A DNA stretch of 42,158 nt from Candidatus Electryonea clarkiae (GCA_030765455.1 JAVCCM010000136.1:1-42158); one strand, 5' to 3'. Shown: positions 1-8,934, numbered from the stretch's first letter. Notes: generated by a model not told the origin, from the letters alone. Numbers and translations: made by a program.

Positions 1-125
1 AAAACAGGGTGTTCTGTCTGAAATATCAAGGGAAAGTAAACAGGAGCCGTATACGTGAACCGTACGTACGGTTCTGTGAGAGGGATGAGGCGAAGTAGAT
101 CACTCCGCCTCACCCTACTCGATAT
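1..125 (+). mobile_element. 3' end of a group II intron (domains V and VI)
   Basis: Bases 44-74 fold as a canonical domain V. The 8-bp basal stem GAGCCGTA/TACGGTTC carries the catalytic AGC triad, a 2-nt CG bulge sits on the 3' side at 65-66, and a 4-bp distal stem TACG/CGTA closes a 5-nt loop. Domain VI follows: AGGG..GAGGCG pairs with CGCCTC-A-CCCT, leaving a bulged A at 112 as branch-point candidate. The tail CTACTCGATAT is of the kind that ends bacterial group II introns, so the 3' splice site is near 123-125. The rest of the ribozyme and any reverse transcriptase/maturase lie left of the window. Domain V is certain by structure; the exact 3' boundary is inferred. Confidence 0.85.
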
Positions 126-261
126 TTAGACTGTGAGTTCTCAAAAACCTATCAGGATTTAATAACGAAGAAAGCAAATATTCGATCATGATTGCCATTG
201 AATGAATCTGCTATTCTGCCTATATTAGGGGTAACAATTTTGATACCCGGGAGATTTTATC

Positions 262-720
262 ATGGAACTTCAAGAGCAACTCAGTAAGATCGGTTTGATC
301 GAAGGGCTTACCGACGAACAAATCGCAAACTTGATGGATATCTGTGAGTTGAGAAAATTCCAGCATGAAGAAAAAATAATATCTGAAATCACAAGAACCC
401 GTGACTTGTATATTATTAAAACCGGTTCCGTGTCGATAAGCATGTGTGTTCCGATGGAAGCACGTAAATCCGAAGTCATAGATCGTTTGCATGCGGGTGA
501 CATGATGGGCGAGATCGCCTTTATTGACGGCTCTCCCCGCAGCGCTTCTGTACATGCAGAGGAAGAAACTGAAGTATATGTGTTTCCTTATGATAAAATC
601 ATAGCGCTGATGGAGGGTGATCCAAAACTTGGATACGTTCTTATCAGTGGTATTGCCAATATCCTAACCGCCAAAATCCGTCAAACTAATCTCGCCTGGC
701 GAAACTTGATGATGTGGTAA
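262..720 (+). CDS. Stand-alone cyclic nucleotide-binding domain protein
   Basis: This 152-aa protein is almost entirely one cNMP-binding (CAP_ED) domain, roughly residues 15-140. The phosphate-binding cassette is visible as GEIAFIDGSPRSASV, matching the family pattern G-E-[AILV]-x5-R-[ST]-A. There is no DNA-binding helix-turn-helix after the domain and no membrane segment, so it is not a complete CRP-type regulator. It may act as a small ligand-responsive partner, and may not bind nucleotide in vivo. The ATG is preceded by GGGAG about 7 nt upstream. It starts 137 bp after the intron end, is transcribed alone, and is followed by its own terminator. Confidence 0.85.
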   Translation: MELQEQLSKIGLIEGLTDEQIANLMDICELRKFQHEEKIISEITRTRDLYIIKTGSVSISMCVPMEARKSEVIDRLHAGDMMGEIAFIDGSPRSASVHAEEETEVYVFPYDKIIALMEGDPKLGYVLISGIANILTAKIRQTNLAWRNLMMW

Positions 721-792
721 GAAAATCAGTGATGTCACTGAAATCTTTACTATATTATTCAGGATTGGTTTAAATAAAATACTTCTCGTGTT

Positions 793-823
793 AATACCGG
801 GCTTTTGCCGGGTATTTTTTTTG
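793..823 (+). terminator. Rho-independent terminator after the cNMP-binding gene
   Basis: ATACC-G-GGC, a TTTT loop, then GCC-G-GGTAT forms an 8-bp stem with one G-G mismatch, followed by eight T residues. Confidence 0.8.
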
Positions 824-1175
824 CCCTCTTCAACTCAATCATACATTGTTCAAAACAAAATTCAAATTTTGAACAAAATAACTTGTAGAATCCTCCATAT
901 TGTAATAATTTTCTCTATATAATTGTAAAATAATCTATAGAACTTTTGAGAGATAACCAGGATGCAATTATCAGCAAAAACACAGGGTGCTGGTACTTAC
1001 CGCCTGAAAATATTCATAATTGCACGGATGCATTACAATATTTTAGGGATGTGTTATTCCGTTTACAGCTTGATATACTATCAAGGAAATACTCTAAATT
1101 GATTCGCAGAAGGTTTCATACAAGAAATTTTCCGGTCTCCCCAGCACAGAATCATAACTTTAAAGGTAAATACTT
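824..1175. other. Intergenic region upstream of the histidine kinase
   Basis: This is A+T-rich sequence with no convincing gene. A 77-codon frame from a TTG at 946 runs into the kinase start but has no Shine-Dalgarno site and no recognisable domain. The region probably holds the promoter and leader of the two-component pair. Confidence 0.5.
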
Positions 1176-2981
1176 ATGAAGACATTGATTATCGGTGGTG
1201 GGCAGGGATGCAAAGCTTTGGTCGATCTTGCAGCCAGTGCATTTTTGAAGGAATTGGTGTTAGAGATCATTTGCGTGATGGATGTCAGCGATGAAGCTCC
1301 AGGACTCCGCTATGCATCGGAGCGTGGAATAAAGACATCAAATAATATGCTTGAAGCCCTTTCAATTCCAGGGCTTGAACTTGTTGTTGAGCTGACTGGA
1401 CGTGATGAGATACTGAAAGAAATTTATAACCTTCTTCCCCCCGGGGTGAAAATTATTGACCACACATTCACTCATATTTTCTGGGATCTTGTTTATGCAC
1501 GCGAAGAACAAACCCGTCGCCTGGAAGAAATCACCACTCTTGAAAAGATTGTTGAGAAGGAAAGAATATTTCTGCAGACAATTTTTGATAACACACCCGA
1601 TCTGATTGCTATTCTTGATCCTGAAAAACGTATAATAAGGATTAATTCCAGGTTTATGGAGTTTCTTGAGGTTCCTACTGAAGAAATAAAAGGACTGGAA
1701 TGTCAATATTTATTCACAAAAATGAATCTTGGTTGTGACTGTATTGAAGGTCAAGGTCATTTTGATGATGTGACAAAACTTGGAGAACAACACACAATCA
1801 TCCGAAGTACTGAGCCACCGGACGAGATACACTGGGAAATTACACAAACTCCTATATTTAATGACAACAATGAAATTACAATGCTTCATTTCAACTGGCA
1901 TCGAATCACTGAGCAGGTAATGTTGCGCCGTAAGGCTGAAAGTGCTGACCAGCGATTTAGAAGCCTGATTTATTCTGCCAGCGATATGATTTCACTTAAG
2001 GATCTCGATGGCCGCTATATGTTGGTTAATCCAACTACTGCCCATTCCTTCGATCTTGAACCCAGTGATTTCATTGGAAAAAAGCCTGAAGAAATTCTAT
2101 CACCGGAAGTTTCACGGGTTGTCAGTCATCATGACCAGGAAATAATACAGAAGAAGCAGACTTTTAAATATAAAGAAGTTTATAATATTCATGGTAAGGA
2201 TAGACAATTCAATACTATGCGCTTTCCGTTAACCGATTATAATGGAGCTGTAATAGGAACATGTGCTATCGCAAGAGATGTCACAAATGAAAATGAATTG
2301 CAGTCTCAATTGGTGCAGGCTACAAAACTTGCTGCTTTAGGAAAACTCGCTGCGGGTGTGGCTCATGAGATCAATAATCCTCTGACAGGTGTGCTTGCTT
2401 ATGCCGAGGATCTCCTTGAAGAAACTCCTGCTGACGATTCCCGGCATGATGATTTACAGGTGATTATCCGTGAAACCTTAAGGTGCAGGTCAATCGTTCG
2501 TAATTTGCTTGATTTTTCAAGGCAGGATAAGCCTAAATTCCAGGTCAGTAACCCCAACCTGATTATCGATCGCTCCCTTGCTCTGGTAGGGAAATTGCAC
2601 CATTTCAGGGATATTGACATCAAAGTTAAAAAAGATAAAGATATCCCGAAAATCTTGTCTGATCCATCTCAACTTCAGCAAGTAGTAATCAATTTTATGA
2701 TGAACGCAGCAGAGGCGATGGAAGGTAAAGGGAAAATCATATTGAAAACAGGATTTGACCAGAGGATGGATCGTTGTATAATAGAGGTTGAAGATAACGG
2801 ACCGGGCATTCCTGAAAATTTGATTGACAAAATATTCGAACCATTTTTTTCTACAAAAGGCACTAACGGTCTTGGACTCGCAGTAAGCTGGGGGATCGTT
2901 GAAAGGCATCGTGGCACTATTGAAATTGATGAAAGCGAAACCAGCGGAGCTATTTTTCGTATTCTCCTCCCGGTTAGCTGA
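1176..2981 (+). CDS. PAS-domain sensor histidine kinase with N-terminal Rossmann-like domain
   Basis: A 601-aa soluble kinase. Residues 1-110 form a Rossmann-like nucleotide-binding domain: the start MKTLIIGGGQGCKAL has a glycine-rich loop, and a later VVELTG strand follows. Two PAS domains cover about 132-250 and 257-375; the first has a short Cys-containing stretch (GCDCIEG). A HisKA dimerisation domain follows with the phospho-acceptor His397 in AAGVAHEINNPLTG, then a HATPase_c domain with N box (NFMMNAAEAME), G1 box (DNGPGIP), F box (FEPFFSTK) and G2 box (GLGLAVS). There is no transmembrane segment, so it should sense a cytoplasmic signal. The response regulator begins 30 bp downstream and is the obvious partner. 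AAAGG precedes the ATG. Confidence 0.92.
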   Translation: MKTLIIGGGQGCKALVDLAASAFLKELVLEIICVMDVSDEAPGLRYASERGIKTSNNMLEALSIPGLELVVELTGRDEILKEIYNLLPPGVKIIDHTFTHIFWDLVYAREEQTRRLEEITTLEKIVEKERIFLQTIFDNTPDLIAILDPEKRIIRINSRFMEFLEVPTEEIKGLECQYLFTKMNLGCDCIEGQGHFDDVTKLGEQHTIIRSTEPPDEIHWEITQTPIFNDNNEITMLHFNWHRITEQVMLRRKAESADQRFRSLIYSASDMISLKDLDGRYMLVNPTTAHSFDLEPSDFIGKKPEEILSPEVSRVVSHHDQEIIQKKQTFKYKEVYNIHGKDRQFNTMRFPLTDYNGAVIGTCAIARDVTNENELQSQLVQATKLAALGKLAAGVAHEINNPLTGVLAYAEDLLEETPADDSRHDDLQVIIRETLRCRSIVRNLLDFSRQDKPKFQVSNPNLIIDRSLALVGKLHHFRDIDIKVKKDKDIPKILSDPSQLQQVVINFMMNAAEAMEGKGKIILKTGFDQRMDRCIIEVEDNGPGIPENLIDKIFEPFFSTKGTNGLGLAVSWGIVERHRGTIEIDESETSGAIFRILLPVS

Positions 2982-3011
2982 ATCCACTTATCATTATTCC
3001 GGAGATAATCA

Positions 3012-3806
3012 ATGCATCGAAAGTTGAACGTACTTGTAATTGATGATGAACAAATTGTACTTGACAGTGTTAAAAAACATCTGATAAAAAATGAAGAATA
3101 TATTGTTTACACTGCGCTTACTGCCCAGGATGCTTTGGAACAGATAAGCCTGGAGGGTATTGATATAATCCTGACGGATCTTATGATGCCTGAAATAGAT
3201 GGTCTCGAGTTGATTAAGATAATAAAAGAGACACAAAATTCAATCCCAATTATCATGATCACCGGCTATGCAACTAAAAACACTGCTCTCCAGGCTATGC
3301 AGCTTGGAGCTTTCGATTATATTGCCAAGCCTTTTTCCAAGGCGGAACTGAAAAGTGTAGTATCCCGCGCGGCTGAAATTGTACTCGCCGCGGATAAAGC
3401 ACCTGCCGAAACAAAGGAAGAGAAACTTATTGAAGATCAAAAGCGTCAGAAACCTGCTTTTGCTACAAAATCAACAGGAGAAAATACCTGGCTAACAATA
3501 GAAGAAGATGGAAAAGTTCGATTGGGTGTCGAACACCCATTCCTATCTACAATTGGTCATGTTCAAACAGTGCATTTACCTGATAAAGGAGATGTTTTAC
3601 GTCAGGGCAGCGCCATGGCACAGCTTTTTACAAATGATATGTGCTCATATCATCTGCACTCCCCAATTTCCGGCGAAGTGATAGAAGTAAATGAAAAACT
3701 CGATGAAAATCCCTCTGATGCTCTTGAGGACCCTTATGAAAAGGGTTGGTTGTTACGTATTGATCCCTCTAATCTTGATGATGAAGTAAAAGTTTTAGAT
3801 ACTTAA
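3012..3806 (+). CDS. Response regulator fused to a GcvH/lipoyl-like domain
   Basis: Residues 1-125 are a complete receiver domain: acidic pair D11/D12, phospho-acceptor D56 in LTDLMMPEIDG, T84 and K106 in the IAKPF loop. After a charged linker, residues about 160-264 resemble glycine-cleavage H protein: GKVRLGVEHPF, then LPDKGDVLRQG, SPISGEVIEVNEKLDENP and DPYEKGWLLRI. In true GcvH the lipoylated lysine sits about 11 residues before the AP-x-SG turn; by hand alignment that place is Met210, so the domain is probably not lipoylated. It has no DNA-binding output domain. Co-transcription with the upstream kinase is likely (30-bp gap, start preceded by GGAG). Fold assignment is firm; the output role is unknown. 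Confidence 0.88.
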   Translation: MHRKLNVLVIDDEQIVLDSVKKHLIKNEEYIVYTALTAQDALEQISLEGIDIILTDLMMPEIDGLELIKIIKETQNSIPIIMITGYATKNTALQAMQLGAFDYIAKPFSKAELKSVVSRAAEIVLAADKAPAETKEEKLIEDQKRQKPAFATKSTGENTWLTIEEDGKVRLGVEHPFLSTIGHVQTVHLPDKGDVLRQGSAMAQLFTNDMCSYHLHSPISGEVIEVNEKLDENPSDALEDPYEKGWLLRIDPSNLDDEVKVLDT

Positions 3807-3859
3807 TTATTTTTCATTATTTCCTTACGCGGCAAGGTTTCAGGAACTCCGAAGTCTTT

Positions 3860-3967
3860 TACCGCAAAGAACACAAAGCAAGCACGAAGGTCACAAAGTC
3901 TATAAAGCTCTTCTTAGTGTACTTAGCGAATTCTTTGAGTACTCTGTGGTTTTTCTTTTTACCACGG
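3860..3967 (+). repeat. Dispersed ~105-bp repeat (ACCGC..GAACGCAAAG family), copy 1
   Basis: The unit begins ACCGCAAAGAACACAAAG and ends with TTTTTCTTTTTACCACGG, close to copies at 26997-27100, 28446-28547 and 28542-28646. Its ends are roughly self-complementary. It lies between convergent genes. Confidence 0.7.
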
Positions 3968-4053
3968 AAATCGCAAAACACATGTCACAGTTGCCTGTAC
4001 CTTGCAGAGCTGCGCATTTGATGCCCTATAGTATGCTGGTGATAATTCACTAA

Positions 4054-6705
4054 TTATCTAAGAAGAATAACTCGCTCCATCTTCGAAATATTACTTGTTT
4101 CAAACCTGATATAATAACTGCCGCTTGACAGGGACGGTGGAATATTCCATTGATATTTATTTGTTCCTGAAATACCCGTGATGCTTTCAAAAGCCACTTT
4201 TCTCCCTAACAGATCGTACATTGTAATTGCTACCGTTCTGTTGTTTGAAAGCTCAAATGGAATTAATACTGAGCCATTTGTTGGATTTGGAAACGGACTT
4301 TGTACAGTGAATTGAGCAGGCATGTCATTCTCAGATGTTTCTTCCCCTACATCCACGTTATTCCATTCTCCGATCAACCTCTCAAGCCATTCCATACGAG
4401 TAGAACTTGCGTTCATGGAATCATTAACAGCCTCAATCCCAAATGCGCAATAGACAATTTCGCCGTCTCCATAATCAATCCGAACACCAGCCAGTCGTTC
4501 CGGTTCATCCCGGTCATAGACAAACAGGGGTTCTGCGCCATCCAGTGCGGAGATGACGTCAAGACTGGACTGGTTTCTCGCTCCACCATTTCCAGCCAGG
4601 ATGAAATAAATTTCCTCCGATAGTGAATTCCCTTCAATACCTCTTACAGTCAGACGACTCGCATGTTCCTCGACAAATTCAACATGAAACAGAGTGTCAA
4701 GCATCATTGGATATGATACATCCAGATCCTCAGCAATATTCTGACCGGACAAAAGAAGATTTCCGCCTTCTGATACATATTCTGCATAGGCTTCAAGCTC
4801 ATCAAGCGTGAAAATATCTTCAACTGTTTCACCGGCAGCGACAATCACCATGTCATATTGATCTAATGTTGATGACAGGTCGTAAATGTCTTCCTGTAGC
4901 ATAGTCTCCGACTCGATATTTATACTATCGAAAGATGTTTTGTACCACCAATCGACTCTTCCACCTACACCGGGATCTCTGTCCGCATTTATTACAAGAA
5001 CCTGTCCATGTCCTGCTTTGAAAGAAAGGATTTGTGTATAGTTGAATTCATCTCCTGAATCGTCCGTGCCCGAGAAGTTGGCGAAAATCTCAATCTTATC
5101 AATCAATAAATCGTTTTCAGTTATTTCAACAGGTATTTCCCATTCTCCGTTATCACCGGCTAGCACGTCCCCGACCTGCAATGTTGTTTCTCCCAACTCA
5201 ACCCTTGGATCATCCGTATCAATAGACAACTCGACATCGTTGCAACTGCCATCCAGTTTATGCCAACGCAGGCCGAGAGTACCGTTTTCGTTAAACCCAA
5301 TTCTTGATTCCCCGGCAGCATTCAATGACCAGAGTGAATCGACGGAAACATATATGTCCAAAGCTGCTCCCATATCGACCAGTCCGGCGCCTGTGCCATT
5401 ATCCTGCATTGGTTGCGCGGTTTCTGTCAGACGGTTGACTACATCAAGATAACCCCAATCAGGGTTCAGGGCTTTTAACTGGGCTACAACTCCTGCCAAA
5501 ACAGGTGTTGCCATACTTGTGCCACCCATCAAAACATAACTTCCACCGACACCTGTGCTCTTTATAGCGTCACCAGGCGAGGTGATAGTAATCCAATTAC
5601 CATAATTGGAAAAATCCGCTAATGATCCGGATTCATCGGAAGCTGCAACAGCAATAACTACAGGATTCGCTGCCGGGTAATGCATCGTAGAGTGACTATC
5701 ATTACCTGCTGCACCTACAAGAATGATTCCCTCATTTGTAGCATCATCCATAGCCCGTCTGAAATAAGTAGGATCGGTTGTTATTCCTCCAAAACTCATT
5801 GAGATAACGCTGAATTCCATATCAATAGAATAATTAATCGCTGAAGTTGCAAAAGTAAGCCCCACCACACCAGTTCCCTCAATCTGCATCCATCCTGCCC
5901 TCAGGGCGGCAATTCGGCAGCCAAAACCAGGCGAACCAACGCCGAGTCCGTTGCCTGTTGCAGCAGCCGCATCTCCGGCACAATGAGTGCCGTGACCGGA
6001 ATAATCCATCGGGTCATAGTCAGGAGGTCCCGGATCGTCACCGTCATAAACCTGGTTTCGCGGAATATCTACCCAGTCATATCCCACAACGTCATCCACA
6101 TATCCGTTGTTATCATCGTCAACACGGTTTATGTCAAGCATGTCAAAGAGACCGTTGTCATTAATATCCTCTGCATCATTAATCCATATTGCCGCTTCAA
6201 GATCGGGATGAGTATAATCTACTCCGCCATCAATAATACCGATCACGGTCTCTTCCGATCCCCTTGAAACCGCCCAGCCGCGTTCGGCATTTATAGCATC
6301 GAGGTGCCATTGAGAGAGGATGAGAGGATCATCCGGCAGGTATGTGTAACCAACAAGCGGGGCAGTGTAATCATTCTCGACTAATTCCACTCCATCCAGT
6401 ACCTGTATAGCTTTAAGAAATTCATCCGTATTATCGATCGGATCAAACCGTAAGACCCAGACATTACCCATTCGCGTTGTTCCGAATTCCTGGCTGAATG
6501 AAGTTGCTTTGTATTCTGCTAGCAGGTGGTCAAAATCATTCCTCCCGGTCTTAATTAATCCATCCTGATCGATGGAAATATCCCAGTCAGGAGAAGAATC
6601 AAAAGTAATCACCGCCACTCCGGGAATTATATTGTCAGTCCCGGCTTTTACAATACTGATCATTAAAATAAAAATCAAAACGAGTATGTTAAATGTTCTA
6701 ATCAC
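4054..6705 (-). CDS. Secreted subtilisin-like (S8) serine protease with T9SS-type sorting domain
   Basis: An 883-aa exported protease. A signal peptide occupies about residues 1-21. The S8 catalytic domain has Asp159 (IIDGGVDYTHPDL), His238 (SGHGTHCAG), oxyanion Asn335 (GAAGNDSHS) and Ser397 (GGTSMATPVLAG), all intact. Between Asp and His lies an Asp/Asn-rich insertion (DINDNGLFD, DDDNNGYVDD), probably calcium-binding. Residues about 590-730 look like a glutamine-amidotransferase-like alpha/beta domain (VLVINADRDPG ... GGNLLLSGQNIAED). The last ~80 residues are a T9SS-type sorting domain (PFPNPTNGS, YDLLGRKV, final MERVILLR). The start is GTG with AAGGAAG upstream. Expected location is the cell surface or medium. 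It is transcribed alone, convergent with the response regulator. Confidence 0.93.
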   Translation of the reverse strand: MIRTFNILVLIFILMISIVKAGTDNIIPGVAVITFDSSPDWDISIDQDGLIKTGRNDFDHLLAEYKATSFSQEFGTTRMGNVWVLRFDPIDNTDEFLKAIQVLDGVELVENDYTAPLVGYTYLPDDPLILSQWHLDAINAERGWAVSRGSEETVIGIIDGGVDYTHPDLEAAIWINDAEDINDNGLFDMLDINRVDDDNNGYVDDVVGYDWVDIPRNQVYDGDDPGPPDYDPMDYSGHGTHCAGDAAAATGNGLGVGSPGFGCRIAALRAGWMQIEGTGVVGLTFATSAINYSIDMEFSVISMSFGGITTDPTYFRRAMDDATNEGIILVGAAGNDSHSTMHYPAANPVVIAVAASDESGSLADFSNYGNWITITSPGDAIKSTGVGGSYVLMGGTSMATPVLAGVVAQLKALNPDWGYLDVVNRLTETAQPMQDNGTGAGLVDMGAALDIYVSVDSLWSLNAAGESRIGFNENGTLGLRWHKLDGSCNDVELSIDTDDPRVELGETTLQVGDVLAGDNGEWEIPVEITENDLLIDKIEIFANFSGTDDSGDEFNYTQILSFKAGHGQVLVINADRDPGVGGRVDWWYKTSFDSINIESETMLQEDIYDLSSTLDQYDMVIVAAGETVEDIFTLDELEAYAEYVSEGGNLLLSGQNIAEDLDVSYPMMLDTLFHVEFVEEHASRLTVRGIEGNSLSEEIYFILAGNGGARNQSSLDVISALDGAEPLFVYDRDEPERLAGVRIDYGDGEIVYCAFGIEAVNDSMNASSTRMEWLERLIGEWNNVDVGEETSENDMPAQFTVQSPFPNPTNGSVLIPFELSNNRTVAITMYDLLGRKVAFESITGISGTNKYQWNIPPSLSSGSYYIRFETSNISKMERVILLR

Positions 6706-6768
6706 AGCTCTTCCTTCAGTGAAACCGTTGTAGTAAAATAGTTATATCTGTAGAAAAACAACCACTAC

Positions 6769-6825
6769 TGTCATTCCCGCGAAGGCGGGAATGACACCTC
6801 CCTGAACCAGATGAATCGCAGTACT
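6769..6825 (+). repeat. Palindromic MITE-like arm (TCATTCCCGCGAAGG family)
   Basis: TGTCATTCCCGC-GAAG-GCGGGAATGACA is a near-perfect hairpin. It is followed by CTGAACCAGATGAATCGCAGTACT, which recurs at the right end of the element at 16069-16210. This looks like one arm of that element. Confidence 0.75.
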
Positions 6826-6965
6826 AATTATGTCTGTACTGTTACCAGTCATTCTGAACAAACACAAATATATAAAAATAATCTTCAGGAAGTTACAAAA
6901 ATATTCGGTATTCAGCATTATGCAGCTATATGGATAGGTATCATTCATCCAAAGTTCAGAGTTAA

Positions 6966-7217
6966 AAGTATAGAGTCCACACTTCAGTGTGCAGAGTTCA
7001 AAGTTCTGAGTCCACACTTCAGTGTGTTGTGTTCAGAGTTAAAAAGTATAGAGTCCACACTTCAGTGTGCTGAGTTCAGAGTCCTGACTTTTGGTTGCTG
7101 TTCAGCATTTTACAACCTGAAGATTGATCTCTGAACTTACAAACCGTAGTTTGAACTCAAAACCTACAACCTGAAGGTTGGACTCTATACTTACAACCTG
7201 AAGGTTGAACTCTATAC
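6966..7217 (+). repeat. Array of seven short hairpins with compensatory stem changes
   Basis: Three units of CACACT-TC-AGTGTG lie at 6978-6991, 7013-7026 and 7056-7069, each preceded by GAGTCC/GAGTC. In inverted orientation there are CAACCTGAAGATTG (7113-7126), CAAACCGTAGTTTG (7140-7153) and two CAACCT-GA-AGGTTG (7167-7180, 7194-7207), followed by (G)AACTC or GGACTCTATACTT. Flanks are conserved while stems differ on both arms together. Confidence 0.8.
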
Positions 7218-7807
7218 TTACTTAATGAATAATCTTCCCATCCCACAATTGTTTAAGAAAAATCTTGTAAGGTATAATTCTTATCTTGCTATGAATTCGT
7301 TCTTCACGCTCGTTGCATACAACTAACGTCTCGTGGGAGCAAATTACTCGCTCCCACAGGAATACCGATTCTCCACTCAGCAAATTGTTTTTATTGCCTA
7401 TTAGACTTTTACCTTCCTGAAAATAATCCCTGATTGGTTTAACTATTAAGGAATTTACTCCTGTGTAGTATGATATTGGAAGTAGAAAATGGCGCGACTT
7501 TTCACAACCACGAGCAGGAACATTAATCTTGTGGATTGATTCGTATCGATTGCGGTGTTGTTCTGCGGTGTTGTATTCCTGTGTTGTTTTGGAGTGCTGA
7601 AGCCTCGCTTCACTGGCTAACCGAGAATGCAATAATCAGCTCAGAGTGTCATTCCTGCGAAGTACCGAAGGGATTTCGTAATAATTCAAAAAACACTTTA
7701 CACCAAGAATTAATAGATTGTATCTTATCGTAAATTATTAGCAGAATATCCGATTAAACTGTGAAGGAAACCCATTAAAGCGGTGTGAAGACAAAGAATA
7801 CAAACAT
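7218..7807. other. Gene-poor intergenic region with a hairpin
   Basis: No convincing gene. A perfect hairpin GTGGGAGC..GCTCCCAC is at 7333-7357. Around 7548-7580 GCGGTGTTGT is repeated, and a worn CATTCCTGCGAAG repeat arm is near 7650. A 136-codon minus-strand frame at 7222-7632 has no domain, signal peptide or ribosome-binding site and appears to translate repeat-derived DNA. Confidence 0.5.
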
Positions 7808-7817
7808 AGGAGATAAA

Positions 7818-8843
7818 ATGAAACAATTTTCACTAAAATGTATCGTGTGCGGAAAGGATCTTCCGCCGGAAAACGAACGTGGTAAACATGGTGAACACAT
7901 AATACCAAAGGTACATGGGGGCTGTGTTGCGATCAAGGATGTTTGTAACGAATGCAACAGGTACTTTGGAGATAATATTGATCTCTTGCTGCTTAAGGAT
8001 GGTAGAATAATCCAAGCTGTTGGTAAACTGGGAATTGAAAATCTAAAAAGAATTATCTTGGATAACGCGACAATCACAAGCAAAGACACTATTGATGGTC
8101 ATAATGTTCCAATGGTTTATAGAAATGGGGATTATCAGATAAAACCACAAGAACTAAATTCTGAAATCATAGAGATGAGTGAAGAAAAATCGAAGAAATA
8201 TTGGGAAGAAAAAATCAAGAAAAGGATCAAGTCAGGCGAATTGCCAAAAGAATCATTGAAGGAATTTAAAGATAAGGAATGGCCATCATATGAACAAAGT
8301 AGAGTCAATGAAACGTTTGTATCATCTATACCAGATGTAGCTATGCGAAAACGTCAGGTATCAAAACCAATTCCGGAATTTGATGTATCAATAGAACAAT
8401 CAAAACGAGCTGTTGCCAAAATAGCTTATGAATTCGCTTATGTTTTAACTCCTGAAGAGAATATGGCGAGAATTTGGAATGACTTAGATGTACTTCGACA
8501 AATAGCAAGATATAATAAACCAATACCCGAGATGATGTTCGTTTATCAAAATATAAAGAAAAAATATGCCTTCACTCACGAAATTATGATGCAATATCCT
8601 AAACATATGCCGTCCATGGTATTTATGGATATTGTCTTTTTCGGAACAGTTGACTACCGCATTATTCTTAGATCAAATAAGGGACAACTTGATCCAATCC
8701 GACTTCCAGATACAAAACAGTCAGTTGACATGATTGGTTTGGCAATGGAGTTTTATCCAAATCAACCAAAACGAAAGTATGTTGGGATACATTCAGTTGA
8801 GGATGACAGATGGACATCTTATGATTTTACTGGTTTGATATAA
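7818..8843 (+). CDS. HNH endonuclease-like protein
   Basis: A 341-aa protein whose first ~55 residues form an HNH/zinc-finger nuclease motif: C8-x2-C11, then GEH (E26, H27) in EHIIPK, H33-G-G, and C43-x2-C46-N47 followed by RYFGD. This is the HNH_5-like arrangement. The remaining ~290 residues are helical, highly charged (SEEKSKKYWEEKIKKRIKSG) and unrecognised. I chose ATG 7818, with AGGAG 5 nt upstream, over an in-frame GTG at 7785 that lacks one. The gene stands alone in visibly A+T-rich DNA between repeats, 37 bp before a tRNA-like remnant, which suggests horizontal acquisition. It could be a defence nuclease or a homing/mobile-element nuclease; the sequence does not decide. Confidence 0.75.
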   Translation: MKQFSLKCIVCGKDLPPENERGKHGEHIIPKVHGGCVAIKDVCNECNRYFGDNIDLLLLKDGRIIQAVGKLGIENLKRIILDNATITSKDTIDGHNVPMVYRNGDYQIKPQELNSEIIEMSEEKSKKYWEEKIKKRIKSGELPKESLKEFKDKEWPSYEQSRVNETFVSSIPDVAMRKRQVSKPIPEFDVSIEQSKRAVAKIAYEFAYVLTPEENMARIWNDLDVLRQIARYNKPIPEMMFVYQNIKKKYAFTHEIMMQYPKHMPSMVFMDIVFFGTVDYRIILRSNKGQLDPIRLPDTKQSVDMIGLAMEFYPNQPKRKYVGIHSVEDDRWTSYDFTGLI

Positions 8844-8880
8844 AAAATCTCACAGGGTAAGGTTTCCATGCTGAATCTTA

Positions 8881-8934
8881 ATCCCGGTAGGACACGAATC
8901 CACAACCTCCCGCTTAGCAAGCGATTGTTCTACC
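8881..8934 (-). pseudogene. Degenerate tRNA-like remnant (anticodon loop reads GCU)
   Basis: Read on the minus strand, this matches a tRNA from the D-loop onward: GGTAGAACA, anticodon arm with loop TTGCTAA (GCU, Ser-like), short variable region, T-arm GTGGA-TTCGTGT-CCTAC, then CGGGAT as a 3' acceptor strand. The 5' acceptor partner (AATCCCG expected) and 5' D-stem are missing. Mismatches occur at 27-43 and 53-61, and the T-loop A58 is T. A class I variable region with a Ser-type anticodon is also wrong. Probably a remnant or attachment-site scar rather than a working tRNA. Confidence 0.4.

Noticed and set aside
262..720. cNMP-binding protein as receptor partner of the NTPase-cyclase
   Set aside because: Over 21 kb and more than ten genes away with its own terminator; no evidence of a functional link.
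946..1179. 77-codon frame overlapping the histidine kinase start
   Set aside because: TTG start without a ribosome-binding site, no domain, and composition like leader DNA.
6966..7217. Possible CRISPR array
   Set aside because: Units are irregularly spaced and in two orientations, with no uniform spacers and no cas genes nearby.
7222..7632. 136-codon minus-strand frame
   Set aside because: No domain, signal peptide or Shine-Dalgarno; overlaps a perfect hairpin and repeated GCGGTGTTGT motifs, so probably repeat-derived.
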